A DNA stretch of 64,000 nucleotides from [Flexibacter] sp. ATCC 35103. GTDB taxonomy: Bacteria; Bacteroidota; Bacteroidia; Flavobacteriales; Flavobacteriaceae. The DNA lies in contig NZ_MTQF01000001.1 of assembly GCF_001975985.1 (NCBI RefSeq), forward strand, positions 392,898-456,897. The letters run 5' to 3'. A program made the translations under genes and the position numbers. The notes beneath the pieces are model-generated. The model was not told the DNA's origin. It searched no databases and was given only the letters and a program-made list of their open reading frames with translations. Below, piece by piece: positions 8,855 through 17,649 of the stretch; position 1 is the stretch's first letter, and every line of letters starts with the position of its first letter.

Positions 8855-9778
8855 TCACGTTATTTTAGAATCTTTGGATATTGTGGTAAACTTTTGCTTC
8901 ATAGCAAAAATATGATGTGAATTAAAAACAATTACTGCCAGAAAAACAATTCCGTATGCAATGATTTGTATGAGTCCAAATTGTTCCTTATACAGAAACA
9001 TTGCCAGAAGAAAAGCAATCATTGGGTTAATATTTAAAAGCATTCCTACTGTTGATGAATTAATTCCGGAGAGGGCATATAAATTAAGAAACAATGGGAA
9101 AATGGTAAATAATATCGCTATTGTTTCGATACAGAAATAAAACTTAAATTCTGTTGGAATCGTACCGCTGTAAGCCGGATAAAACGGTAGTAAAAACAAA
9201 GCTGCTAACGAGATATGAAATGTTAGAATTATAAATTTATCAAATCCTTTATTAACACGCTGACTTACTAAATAAGAGGCGTATGTAAAACCTATAATGA
9301 TGCTAAAAAACATATCCATAATGTTCGCATAGGATAAAAGCAAACAGCCTGAAATGCTCAATCCAACTGCCATCCATTGTGTTTTGCTCAGTTTTTCATG
9401 TAAAATAAAATAAGCCAGTAAGGTGGTTAAAATAGGACAGACCAAATACGCCAGTGAAGTCGCTTTTACGCTTACATGGTTCATTACATAAATAAATGTA
9501 AACCAGTTTGCCATAAGAAAAACGCTTCCGCCAATGTTTAATAAAACTGTTTTGCGTTTTTCAAAAGCCGACATTGACTTAAAGGTTTCTATGGCTTCTT
9601 TCATTCTTTTTCTTTTGAAAGTAAAAGAAATAAGCAACATTAAAATACTACAGCTAAAAACGCGGTAAAATAAAATATCCAAGGAAGGATAATCGTGTAT
9701 TGGTCTTAAAACCAAACTGAAAAATCCCCATATTACAAAACAAGTAATGGCAGCGAAGTAGTATTTTGTTGTTTTCAC
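8855..9778 (-). CDS. EamA/DMT family exporter
   Basis: 307 residues with about ten hydrophobic helices arranged as two EamA halves (about 5-145 and 155-290). The start MKTTKYYFAAITCFVIWGFF is typical of the RarD-like group. Members of this inner-membrane family export amino acids and other small metabolites. The gene is divergent from a MocR/GntR-type PLP regulator with a 102-base gap, an arrangement often found when the regulator controls the exporter in response to an amino acid or vitamin B6-related signal. The substrate cannot be assigned. Confidence 0.88.
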   Translation of the reverse strand: MKTTKYYFAAITCFVIWGFFSLVLRPIHDYPSLDILFYRVFSCSILMLLISFTFKRKRMKEAIETFKSMSAFEKRKTVLLNIGGSVFLMANWFTFIYVMNHVSVKATSLAYLVCPILTTLLAYFILHEKLSKTQWMAVGLSISGCLLLSYANIMDMFFSIIIGFTYASYLVSQRVNKGFDKFIILTFHISLAALFLLPFYPAYSGTIPTEFKFYFCIETIAILFTIFPLFLNLYALSGINSSTVGMLLNINPMIAFLLAMFLYKEQFGLIQIIAYGIVFLAVIVFNSHHIFAMKQKFTTISKDSKIT

Positions 9779-9844
9779 GAAATGTGGTTTTGTTTAGTTT
9801 TCTTATTAAAGCAAATTTCTAAAAAATAAAACAGCAATACAGAT

Positions 9845-9877
9845 ACAGTTTTTGTAAATTGCACCATAACAGTTTTT
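9845..9877. promoter_or_regulatory. candidate MocR operator: direct repeat ACAGTTTTT
   Basis: Two copies of ACAGTTTTT (starting 9845 and 9869), 24 bases apart, in the MocR-EamA intergenic region just before the MocR start. MocR/PdxR proteins are known to bind spaced direct repeats in such gaps. The copies are A/T-rich, so chance is possible. Confidence 0.35.
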
Positions 9878-9880
9878 TTT

Positions 9881-11299
9881 ATGAAAAATCCAAATTACTT
9901 ATATCTGCAGTTTGCTGACAGGATCGAAAAGCAAATAAAATCCGGTGTTTTAAGCGTGGGCGACAAGTTACCATCTATACGTGAAGTCTGTGCTGAAACA
10001 GGTTACAGCATGAGCACGGTAAGTAAAGCCTATTATGAAATAGAAAGCAGATCACTAATCGAATCCAGGCCTCAATCCGGTTATTATGTGAGTAATATTT
10101 CGGCCAGAACAATTCCTGAGCCTTCACCAAGCAGTCCAATTTTAAAATGTGCCAATATTGATCGGGAGGATTTAATCGATCAGGTTTATGGTAATATGAC
10201 AGATCCTAATATTACGATGCTTTCGTTGGGATTTCCTTCAAATGAGCTTCTTCCTATTGCAAAATTAAATAAGGGAATGGTTCAGGCAATGCGTCAACTT
10301 CCTAATAGTGGCACCAGTTATGAGCAGGTAAAAGGAAATCCGAATCTAAGAAGGGAAATTGCCAGATGGTCGTTTACCTGGGGCGGATCACTGACTGAAG
10401 AAGATATTATTACGATGCCGGGATGTACAAGTGCCATATCGCATTGTTTGATGACGCTTACGCAACCCGGTGATACGATTATAACCGAAAGTCCCGCTTA
10501 TTTCGGGATTTTACAACTTGCCAAATCATTGGGATTGTACATCATGGAATTGCCTACTAATATGACAACCGGAATAGAACTGGATGCACTGAAAAAGGCA
10601 CTTTCGTCTAAAAAAGTAAAACTTTGCCTGCTGATGAGTAATTTTAGTAATCCGTCAGGAAGTATGATGCCGGCAGAACATAAAATAGAAGTGGTTAAGC
10701 TGATGGAGTTTTACAATATTCCGCTAATTGAAGATGATATTCACGGGGATTTGTATTTTGGCTCAAGCCGACCAACAAATTGTAAAACTTATGACGAAAG
10801 CGGCATTGTTCTTTGTTGCAGCTCTGTATCAAAAACATTAGCGCCTGGTTATCGTGTAGGCTGGGTTTCTCCTGGGAAATTCAAAAAACAAATTCTACGA
10901 AATAAAATTTATCATTCGCTCTCCTCTCCTACTATAACACATGAAGTTGTGGGTGATTTTCTAAAAAACGGACGATATGAGAATCATCTTAGAAAAATAC
11001 GTCAGATTTTGATTCATAACTGTAATAATTATATTAATACCGTTCTGGAATCTTTTCCAAAAGGTACGAAAGTGAGTCAGCCTCAAGGTGGATTTTTTCT
11101 GTGGATAGAGCTTGATAAAAGTGTTGATACTGCAGCTTTTTATCATTTGGCCATGCAGCATAATATTAGTATTGCGCCGGGAAGAATTTTCTCTTTTCAG
11201 GATCAGTTCTCGAATTGTATGCGATTGAGCTTTGGTTTACCATGGACAAATGAGTTGAGAAATTCGATACAAATATTAGGAAGATTGCTTCATCGATAG
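9881..11299 (+). CDS. MocR-family regulator (GntR helix-turn-helix fused to aminotransferase fold)
   Basis: 472 residues. The N-terminal GntR winged helix (about 1-72) shows GDKLPSIREVCAETGYSMSTV, then a linker, then a class I aminotransferase-like domain (about 105-470) with SNFSNPSG and the PLP-binding lysine K318 in SSVSKTLAPGYRVGW. Such proteins sense PLP or a PLP-amino acid adduct and usually control the neighbouring gene. Here that is the divergent EamA exporter, which it probably regulates. Full length, with no missing key residue seen. Confidence 0.92.
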   Translation: MKNPNYLYLQFADRIEKQIKSGVLSVGDKLPSIREVCAETGYSMSTVSKAYYEIESRSLIESRPQSGYYVSNISARTIPEPSPSSPILKCANIDREDLIDQVYGNMTDPNITMLSLGFPSNELLPIAKLNKGMVQAMRQLPNSGTSYEQVKGNPNLRREIARWSFTWGGSLTEEDIITMPGCTSAISHCLMTLTQPGDTIITESPAYFGILQLAKSLGLYIMELPTNMTTGIELDALKKALSSKKVKLCLLMSNFSNPSGSMMPAEHKIEVVKLMEFYNIPLIEDDIHGDLYFGSSRPTNCKTYDESGIVLCCSSVSKTLAPGYRVGWVSPGKFKKQILRNKIYHSLSSPTITHEVVGDFLKNGRYENHLRKIRQILIHNCNNYINTVLESFPKGTKVSQPQGGFFLWIELDKSVDTAAFYHLAMQHNISIAPGRIFSFQDQFSNCMRLSFGLPWTNELRNSIQILGRLLHR

Positions 11300-11357
11300 T
11301 TTTTTATTTACCGGACAAACTATATAAATGCTATTCTTTATCAGTATATCTATCCAT

Positions 11358-11397
11358 AAAAAAAGCCGGACAACGGCATGAAAAGCGTTGTCCAGCT
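11358..11397 (-). terminator. terminator after bestrophin gene
   Basis: Stem GCTGGACAACG / CGTTGTCCGGC (one G-T pair) with a 10-base loop, then seven T on the minus strand. It lies between the convergent MocR and bestrophin genes. Confidence 0.8.
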
Positions 11398-11431
11398 AAC
11401 AAATTGAGAAACCAAAATCAATTTAATTAAA

Positions 11432-12379
11432 TTATAAAACAAAGTAAGCGTTGTTTTCCGCTTTTTTAGGCTCAGGCTGAAGATGAAACTCATTGATGAT
11501 ATCAAATTCGCTTTGGTATTCGTTCAGCATTTGCATGATATTCTTTTCGATTGTATTGGCAATAGCCGTTACTGGTGTATCTGTAGCTCTGTTTTCGAAT
11601 GGATCCTGCAAATGAATTGCCATTCTTTCGATCAGGAAGAAAGCTGCAGCAATAGCCGTAATTAATGGAATTGCAAACCAGCTAAGCACACTAATTAATC
11701 CAAAAGGCAATAACAAAATAAACAAACACAATGTTAATCTGATGTACATACTGTAAGTCGTTGGGAAAATTGTGTTTTTAATACGCTCACATTTACCCAT
11801 TTCATCACACAATCTCGATAATGTATTATCAATTTCTACTTGCTGGTACATATTAATACGTTTGTCATTTTTAGCATTTCGCAGATCTCTTGCATGTAGT
11901 AATAAAATCGCATTAGGTATGTTTTGATGATTTTTTACAAAACGCATTTCTTCTTCGCTAATCAAGCCTTCAAGTGGTTTTAGGGCATCTTTATTTCGCA
12001 GGGATTGTCCTAAACTGTAGCACCATGCAATTTGTCTTTTTGCAAAATTTTCCTTGAATTCGTTTGCTTCTACAGAAAAATGAGGATCTTTATAAAATGT
12101 AAGCACTTGCCTGATTAGTGTTCTGGAATCATTTACAATAGCGCCCCAGACAATTCGTGCTTCCCACCATCTGTCATAAGCCTGATTCGACTTAAAAGCT
12201 AATAATAAGGATATAATGGTTCCAATCATTGTTGGTATTGCAATTGGAATATCTACAGGAAGATTGATGAAATAATTGTGAAAAACTTCAAATAGTATGG
12301 TATACGCCAATACTAAAGTAATTTCGACTTTAATTTTCCCGAGAACGTACTTCATTGGTATTCTTTTCTTTAATAACAT
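11432..12379 (-). CDS. bestrophin family (UPF0187) anion channel protein
   Basis: 315 residues from ATG 12379; an inner start MKYVLGKIKVEI nine codons in is about equally good. Four hydrophobic segments (about 18-36, 45-62, 205-225, 228-250) and the family motif NQAYDRWWEARIVWGAIVND identify a bacterial bestrophin. Homologues are pentameric inner-membrane chloride or cation channels. It follows a universal-stress-like gene by 50 bases and, further up, a two-component system in the same direction, so the four may form one stress or ion-homeostasis operon. The physiological role is not visible from sequence. Confidence 0.88.
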   Translation of the reverse strand: MLLKKRIPMKYVLGKIKVEITLVLAYTILFEVFHNYFINLPVDIPIAIPTMIGTIISLLLAFKSNQAYDRWWEARIVWGAIVNDSRTLIRQVLTFYKDPHFSVEANEFKENFAKRQIAWCYSLGQSLRNKDALKPLEGLISEEEMRFVKNHQNIPNAILLLHARDLRNAKNDKRINMYQQVEIDNTLSRLCDEMGKCERIKNTIFPTTYSMYIRLTLCLFILLLPFGLISVLSWFAIPLITAIAAAFFLIERMAIHLQDPFENRATDTPVTAIANTIEKNIMQMLNEYQSEFDIINEFHLQPEPKKAENNAYFVL

Positions 12380-12429
12380 ATCTTTCGGTTTAAAATTAAA
12401 CTTGTGTTTGTGTTAGCAGCGATTTGATC

Positions 12430-13152
12430 TTATGCCATTTCTTCGTAAAGTGACAAAACCGGAAGTCCTAATTTGTCGTTTAGATTTTCTGTTTTCTTTT
12501 TCTTGAATTTGATTTTTTCGCCTTTGCGGGTTTCAACTAACAAATCGATATCGTATTTTGAAATAGCTTCTGATAACTGTGGTTCAAAATTTTCGTAGTT
12601 ATCTTCAAAACTAGCTGTCTGACTTACAATTTCGAATGAAAAATTGGCACTTAAAAATTGCTGCACATCTTTGACATGCATATTACCGCTGGCATTTTCT
12701 ATATAAAGTGCTTTATTAAAATCGTCTTTATATTGTTCTAAACTTAAATGTAATATTGGACATTTTTGGTTTCCGGCTAATTGTACTACATATTGATGGA
12801 TTCTTTTTGTTTCCTGTTTATATGAATGTGTAAGAATCATTAATTTTACAGAGAAAACATCGATAATACGTTTAAAAATTGGAGATGAAAGTCCGTATTG
12901 ATTGTGTACTTTTATTTTGCAGTTTGGTGCATGATCTATTATATAGCGACAAGTATCGAGTACAATTTCCTGACTTGCAGTAAGTCCGGTACGCATTTCG
13001 CGTAAATAACCTGACGATGAAAAAGTATCTGGAGCATCCGAAACCATCATTAAAATGATTTCACAACCTGATGATTTTGCCTGACTAATTGCTGATTTTA
13101 CAGCGCAAATAGTATCATCTTTTAAAGTGGTAGGTATTAGGAAATTTTTCAT
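12430..13152 (-). CDS. universal stress protein-like protein
   Basis: 240 residues. The N-terminal half (MKNFLIPTTLKDDTICAVKSAISQA) has the alternating beta-alpha layout of UspA-fold proteins, with a region around 100-140 (VKLMILTHSYK) like the UspA core. The usual ATP-binding G-2x-G-9x-G(S/T) motif is not obvious, so it may not bind nucleotide. The second half is poorly conserved and ends KKKKTENLNDKLGLPVLSL. It lies between the histidine kinase (77 bases) and bestrophin (50 bases), all on one strand. Function is inferred from fold resemblance only. Confidence 0.6.
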   Translation of the reverse strand: MKNFLIPTTLKDDTICAVKSAISQAKSSGCEIILMMVSDAPDTFSSSGYLREMRTGLTASQEIVLDTCRYIIDHAPNCKIKVHNQYGLSSPIFKRIIDVFSVKLMILTHSYKQETKRIHQYVVQLAGNQKCPILHLSLEQYKDDFNKALYIENASGNMHVKDVQQFLSANFSFEIVSQTASFEDNYENFEPQLSEAISKYDIDLLVETRKGEKIKFKKKKTENLNDKLGLPVLSLYEEMA

Positions 13153-13229
13153 ATGTATAATCGTTTAGTTTATACATACAAAATAACTCCACCAATATTA
13201 GAAGAGCCTTAATATAAAATTAGAAGTTT

Positions 13230-14633
13230 CTAAGATTCAACATTAGAAGTTTTAATGTTGATTTTCTTTATTTTTGATTTATTAAAAACAATCGTTACAA
13301 TAGTTCCTTTATTTTGCTCTGACTGAACTTGTATTTCTCCATCGTGCATTCGTATAATTTTTGAAGCCAAAGGAAGTCCTAAACCATATCCTATATATTT
13401 TGTTGCTATTTTTCCTCTAAAGAAAGGTTCATACAAATGCGGAATATCTTCTGGCGGAATACCAATACCAATATCATTAATCGCAATCTTAATCATTTCC
13501 TGATTTGCAGAAAGCGTCACAAACACTTCGTTATTATCAGAATATTTTACACCATTTGTAATAATATTATTAATCGCCAATTCTAAAAGAGGTTTATTAC
13601 ACGGTATTAATAGGAGATTAGAATCTTTTGGAGCAAAATTAAATTTCATACTCACGCGATTATCAGGATAAATTTTATCCAGATCAGATTTTACATCCAT
13701 CAACAACTCATCTATTCTGGCAATATCCAATACTTGTTTTTTACCATCGTAGCCTGTTTGTGTGAGTTTTAATAAGCTCTCTGTCAGGTTTCCTAATTTT
13801 GAAGCCTGATTGTATATATTTTCTAAAGACTGAATATATTCTGAAACATCTCTTTCTTTCAAAAGCATAATTTCAGATTCAGCTATAATAGTTGTTATTG
13901 GTGTTTTTAATTCGTGTGAGGCATTGTTTATAAAGTTAGCCTGAATTTCAAAAGAGGTTTCCAGACGATCCAGCATATCATTAAATGTCTCGGTAAGATC
14001 TGAAATTTCATCTGAATTTTTTACTTCAGGTAATCTGTTATGCAAATTAGATGCACTGATTCTATTTACTTCCCTGGTAATTCTTGCTACGGGATTAATG
14101 ACCCTTTTTGCCAAAAATCTTCCTAAAAAGAAAGCTAAAAGGATAAATGCAATACCTCCAAAAATTAATATTTTGGCAATAAAAATAGTCGTCGTTTTTC
14201 CTCTGCGGTCTCTTGCACCAACTATTACAATATACCTTTGATTGCTTTCCTTAAAAACCTGACCTAAATAATACTTACTGTTTACTTCAAAATAATCTTC
14301 TCCGGTTCTTAAAACATTCGTATAAAACTCGTTTGGTAAATTTAGATTCGTATTATAATCAAAACTGTTGGCGCTGTTTATTTTAAGAACAAACTCTTCC
14401 TCTTCAATAAGTTCTTCAAGTCCGTTTTTTTTTAATTCACTGTAATATTTGCTTTTTTCAGGATCATTCTGAAAATGAATCGATGCCACAATTTTAGCTC
14501 TGTCTTCTAATCGTTTTAAAAAGTGATATCTGTTATTTTCCCGAAACAGTACAAAAACGATAACACATAATAATAGGGTACTAAACGTAGAAAGTGCTAC
14601 ATAAGTAAAAGTGATTTTTTTTCTTATATCCAT
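13230..14633 (-). CDS. sensor histidine kinase
   Basis: 467 residues. TM1 (about 10-31), periplasmic sensor of about 115 residues, TM2 (about 150-172), HAMP (about 172-226, ending FNDMLDRLE), HisKA with phospho-acceptor His240 in NNASHELKTPITTI, then a HATPase domain with an N box (LAINNIITNGVKYS) and G boxes (DIGIGIPPEDI, GYGLGLPLA). All catalytic motifs are present. It starts one base after the stop of the response regulator gene, so the two are co-transcribed and translationally linked. The resemblance is to CusS/ArlS-type kinases. The signal is unknown; the bestrophin and stress genes behind it, or the barrels ahead, are possible targets. Confidence 0.93.
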   Translation of the reverse strand: MDIRKKITFTYVALSTFSTLLLCVIVFVLFRENNRYHFLKRLEDRAKIVASIHFQNDPEKSKYYSELKKNGLEELIEEEEFVLKINSANSFDYNTNLNLPNEFYTNVLRTGEDYFEVNSKYYLGQVFKESNQRYIVIVGARDRRGKTTTIFIAKILIFGGIAFILLAFFLGRFLAKRVINPVARITREVNRISASNLHNRLPEVKNSDEISDLTETFNDMLDRLETSFEIQANFINNASHELKTPITTIIAESEIMLLKERDVSEYIQSLENIYNQASKLGNLTESLLKLTQTGYDGKKQVLDIARIDELLMDVKSDLDKIYPDNRVSMKFNFAPKDSNLLLIPCNKPLLELAINNIITNGVKYSDNNEVFVTLSANQEMIKIAINDIGIGIPPEDIPHLYEPFFRGKIATKYIGYGLGLPLASKIIRMHDGEIQVQSEQNKGTIVTIVFNKSKIKKINIKTSNVES

Positions 14634-14634
14634 T

Positions 14635-15309
14635 TTAGGGCTTTATGACATAACCCAAACCTTTCATGGTATGAATCAGTTTGGTTGCAAAAGGTTTATC
14701 TATTTTTTTTCTTAAATAGGTGATGTAAACATCCACCACATTGGTATTCATATCAAAATTAATATCCCATACATTATCTAAAATCTGATCGCGCGAAACA
14801 ATTCTTCCAGTATTTTTGGCTAAATAATACAGTAGTTTAAACTCCTTTGCTGTTAAAATTATAGATTCGCCATTTCTTTTTACCGTTTTTGCCCGTGCAT
14901 TTACTTCTAAATCGCCTACTGTTATGCTATCGATTCTTTCGGTTTCCTGATGTGCTCTTCGGTTTAAAGCGTTGACCCTTGCATCAAGTTCTCCAAATTT
15001 AAAGGGTTTAACCAGATAATCATCGGCGCCGGCATTAAGTCCGGTTACAATATTCTCTGAAGTTCCCAGAGCCGTTAAAAGCAAAACGGGAACAAAATTC
15101 TTACTGGCACGTAGTCGTCTGCAAATTTCGATTCCGTTAATATCCGGCAGCATTACGTCTAAGATTACAACATCAAAATTATAGTTGTGAAGCATTTCCA
15201 GGGCTGTTGTACCATCCATGGCGACACTAACTTCGTTGTTGTTTTCAGCAAATCCTTTGCGTAAAATCGATAAAAGATTTGGTTCGTCTTCGACTATAAG
15301 TAATTTCAT
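14635..15309 (-). CDS. OmpR/PhoB-family response regulator
   Basis: The frame opens at 15348, but the start is placed at ATG 15307-15309 (MKLLIVEDEPNLLSILRKG), because a TAnnTTTG promoter element lies inside the extension at 15330-15337. 224 residues: receiver domain (1-115) with acidic pair E7-D8, phospho-acceptor Asp51 (VVILDVMLPDINGIE) and the Lys of YLVKPF, then a winged-helix DNA-binding domain (about 130-224). Pairs with the histidine kinase one base downstream. Regulates transcription; target genes unknown. Confidence 0.93.
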   Translation of the reverse strand: MKLLIVEDEPNLLSILRKGFAENNNEVSVAMDGTTALEMLHNYNFDVVILDVMLPDINGIEICRRLRASKNFVPVLLLTALGTSENIVTGLNAGADDYLVKPFKFGELDARVNALNRRAHQETERIDSITVGDLEVNARAKTVKRNGESIILTAKEFKLLYYLAKNTGRIVSRDQILDNVWDINFDMNTNVVDVYITYLRKKIDKPFATKLIHTMKGLGYVIKP

Positions 15310-15329
15310 TTTGATAAATGTATGAATAA

Positions 15330-15337
15330 CAAAAATA
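15330..15337 (-). promoter_or_regulatory. Bacteroidetes -7 element for two-component operon
   Basis: TATTTTTG on the minus strand matches TAnnTTTG, 21 bases upstream of the response regulator ATG. No clear -33 box was seen. Confidence 0.5.
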
Positions 15338-15414
15338 AGGATTGCCATTAAAAATATAAATCACAATAGTTATAAATTATGATTTAATTATGAACAATAG
15401 CTTTTAGTAACAAT

Positions 15415-15447
15415 AAAAAAAGCATCCACGAGTTACGAATGCTTTTC
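15415..15447 (-). terminator. terminator after outer-membrane barrel gene
   Basis: On the minus strand AAAGCAT, an imperfect stem, then ATGCTTTTTTT, about 35 bases after the barrel gene stop. Confidence 0.55.
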
Positions 15448-15482
15448 TATCTTTTAAAATATGATTTGTTGGGGATCTTATA

Positions 15483-16100
15483 TTAATTTTTAAAGTTAAA
15501 ACTTAATACAGCACCTAATCCAAATTGATAGGTACTTACATAATCCTCTACTCCAACCGGTCCGTAATATGTCCAGTAATAACTATTGCCAACCGCAGCA
15601 GACATTGACTGAAGATACGCATTGATATTTACAGAAACTGATGAAGCTGTTTTAATTTTCACCCCACCTTTTATGTTCCAGGCAAAATAAGTTCCGCTGC
15701 CGCTTTGTGGGGTTTCAGTAATCCCAACTCCAAGTCCTCCGCCTAAATAAGGCAATAAGTTTGATCCTGTATCGAAATAATGTGTAGCATCAAGAAGTAT
15801 AAAATTTAATGCTCCTTTATCGTCTCCACTATTCAATTGATTTCCTGCCGGACCATAAAAAGGCAATTTAGTATCTGCTCTTAGATATTTTAATTCAGCT
15901 GAATTGTTTGTAGAGAAAAAATATTCAAAACCTGCTCCATATTGAAAACCATCTTCAATAGTTGCAGAATAACCATCATAATCAATCTTGTCTGAAAAAT
16001 TGTAACTGCCATACAAATTAAGAGAAAAAGATCTGGCATCCTGGGCGTTCATCCCTATTGCCGACAAGAAAACAACTAATAATAAACTGTACTGTTTCAT
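15483..16100 (-). CDS. outer-membrane beta-barrel protein
   Basis: 205 residues with signal peptide MKQYSLLLVVFLSAIGMNAQ and then alternating amphipathic strands with many aromatic and glycine residues (AGFEYFFSTNNSAELKYLR, LPYLGGGLGVGIT), ending in a strand FGLGAVLSFNF. Probably a small 8- to 10-stranded barrel of the OmpW/OmpA-transmembrane type. It lies just upstream of the two-component system, separated by a terminator-like hairpin. No enzymatic motif; function unknown. Confidence 0.75.
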   Translation of the reverse strand: MKQYSLLLVVFLSAIGMNAQDARSFSLNLYGSYNFSDKIDYDGYSATIEDGFQYGAGFEYFFSTNNSAELKYLRADTKLPFYGPAGNQLNSGDDKGALNFILLDATHYFDTGSNLLPYLGGGLGVGITETPQSGSGTYFAWNIKGGVKIKTASSVSVNINAYLQSMSAAVGNSYYWTYYGPVGVEDYVSTYQFGLGAVLSFNFKN

Positions 16101-16224
16101 AATGTTTGTTTTTGAAAGTTAATTGAATCTCAAATTTAAGTTTTTTCTTTCTAATATTATGATTTAATTATGATAAAATTCTCACATTTAAAAACATAAA
16201 TATTTGATAATTAATTTATTAAAT

Positions 16225-17490
16225 TCAAAAACTCTCGCCTGCATTCAAATAGAATCCTTTCGAATTATTTCCCCAGGCATAATCAACAATTAGGTTTGTC
16301 CGGGTCTTTTTATCAATTAAAATACGCAAACCTATTCCTGCAGCAGGCTGAACAGATTTAAACAAAGAGGTATTACTATCGTCGTTACTTGCAGTTACAA
16401 AATTGGTAAAAACAGTACCGCTAAACATTTTGTCACAGGTAATTGGGAACCTGAATTCTGTTGAAAGATAAATTAAACCGTTTCCTCTAAACAATCCCTG
16501 CGTATATCCTTCTCCGCTTCGGCTGCGCTGATCCCAGCCAATTGCAGGCAGGTTTAAGTACGGAACTTTTCCTCTGGTTACAAATTGACCGTAAGTCCAG
16601 AATGCTAAAATATAGCCGTTGTTCTTACTGGAAAGTGGTATAAAATGCCGATATTCTGCATACAAAACATTACTATAATCCTGATTGTTAAACAAAACCG
16701 GATTAAAACGATAGTTGATATTGGCAAACCATCCGTGAGTTGAATTAACCTGATTGTCACGTGAATCATACACTAAGTTGAGACTTATCCCATTTAAAAA
16801 ATATTCTAAATCACTAAATCCGTGTTTTTGGCTATAGGTATAATGGTAGGTAAATTTTCCGTTTTTTATATCGAGATCTTTATCCTTTATACTCGAATAC
16901 CAATCCAGATTTATTCCTCCGCCGATATAAAAATTATTATAAACTTCAAAAGATACCGTCTGGTGAAATTTAAAATAGTCGTAATCCATTGGTTGGGCAA
17001 TAGAATCAATACTAAAATTATGCTGCTTACTGTGATGTGGTATATTAGTGGTTCCAAGTCCGTAATTAGGCTGTGAAAATATATACAATCGATAATCTCC
17101 ACTTAAAAAAATCCTGTTGTTTCTAAGCAGAATATTGTTCTTGACGTTTACGAGCCATTGTTTCTTTGCGGTATAAGTAATTCCCAGATTGGCAATAGAA
17201 TATTTATCCGATTCTTGTTTCCCCTTGAAAGTATATTGTGCTACTCCGCCAAAAAAAAATCCGGTTGCAGGTTGGGAACCAATTGCCGGAATAACTAGGA
17301 AAAAATTATTTTTTGTGGGTTTAACAACATAAGCAGAATCCTTTTTTTTAAAGATTTCTAAAATTGTTCTGGGCGGACATATTTCCGGATGAACAGATTC
17401 CTGGGCAATAGAATTGAATGTCACAAAAAAGAGTAACCCTAAGATTTTATATTGATTATGAAAATAATTATTTTTTAAAAACTTTATCAT
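16225..17490 (-). CDS. BamA/TamA (Omp85) family outer-membrane protein
   Basis: 421 residues. Signal sequence (about 1-29, ending FNSIAQ), a short N-terminal region without recognisable full POTRA domains, then a 16-strand type bacterial surface antigen barrel. Barrel markers include LVYDSRDNQVNSTHGWFANI and the terminal phenylalanine in LNAGESF, the usual recognition end for barrel insertion. Because POTRA domains are lacking, this is not the essential BamA but a shorter family member of unknown role, perhaps in transport or lipid handling. It is followed by the small barrel gene about 125 bases downstream. Confidence 0.82.
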   Translation of the reverse strand: MIKFLKNNYFHNQYKILGLLFFVTFNSIAQESVHPEICPPRTILEIFKKKDSAYVVKPTKNNFFLVIPAIGSQPATGFFFGGVAQYTFKGKQESDKYSIANLGITYTAKKQWLVNVKNNILLRNNRIFLSGDYRLYIFSQPNYGLGTTNIPHHSKQHNFSIDSIAQPMDYDYFKFHQTVSFEVYNNFYIGGGINLDWYSSIKDKDLDIKNGKFTYHYTYSQKHGFSDLEYFLNGISLNLVYDSRDNQVNSTHGWFANINYRFNPVLFNNQDYSNVLYAEYRHFIPLSSKNNGYILAFWTYGQFVTRGKVPYLNLPAIGWDQRSRSGEGYTQGLFRGNGLIYLSTEFRFPITCDKMFSGTVFTNFVTASNDDSNTSLFKSVQPAAGIGLRILIDKKTRTNLIVDYAWGNNSKGFYLNAGESF

Positions 17491-17594
17491 TTCAAAATTT
17501 TAATTTTTCTAAATAACACGCAACCTTTATGTAAATATATGCCTAATTTTCAATATTTTACATCATAATTATTTTAAAATCAGTACTAAAGCCA

Positions 17595-17628
17595 CAAAAA
17601 AAGCCGTCAAAAAATTTAACGGCTTTTA
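17595..17628 (-). terminator. terminator after aspA
   Basis: Stem AAAGCCGTTAAA / GACGGCTTT followed by a T run on the minus strand, 20-odd bases beyond the aspA stop. Confidence 0.8.
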
Positions 17629-17649
17629 AATTGCAATCAGGTAAATATT

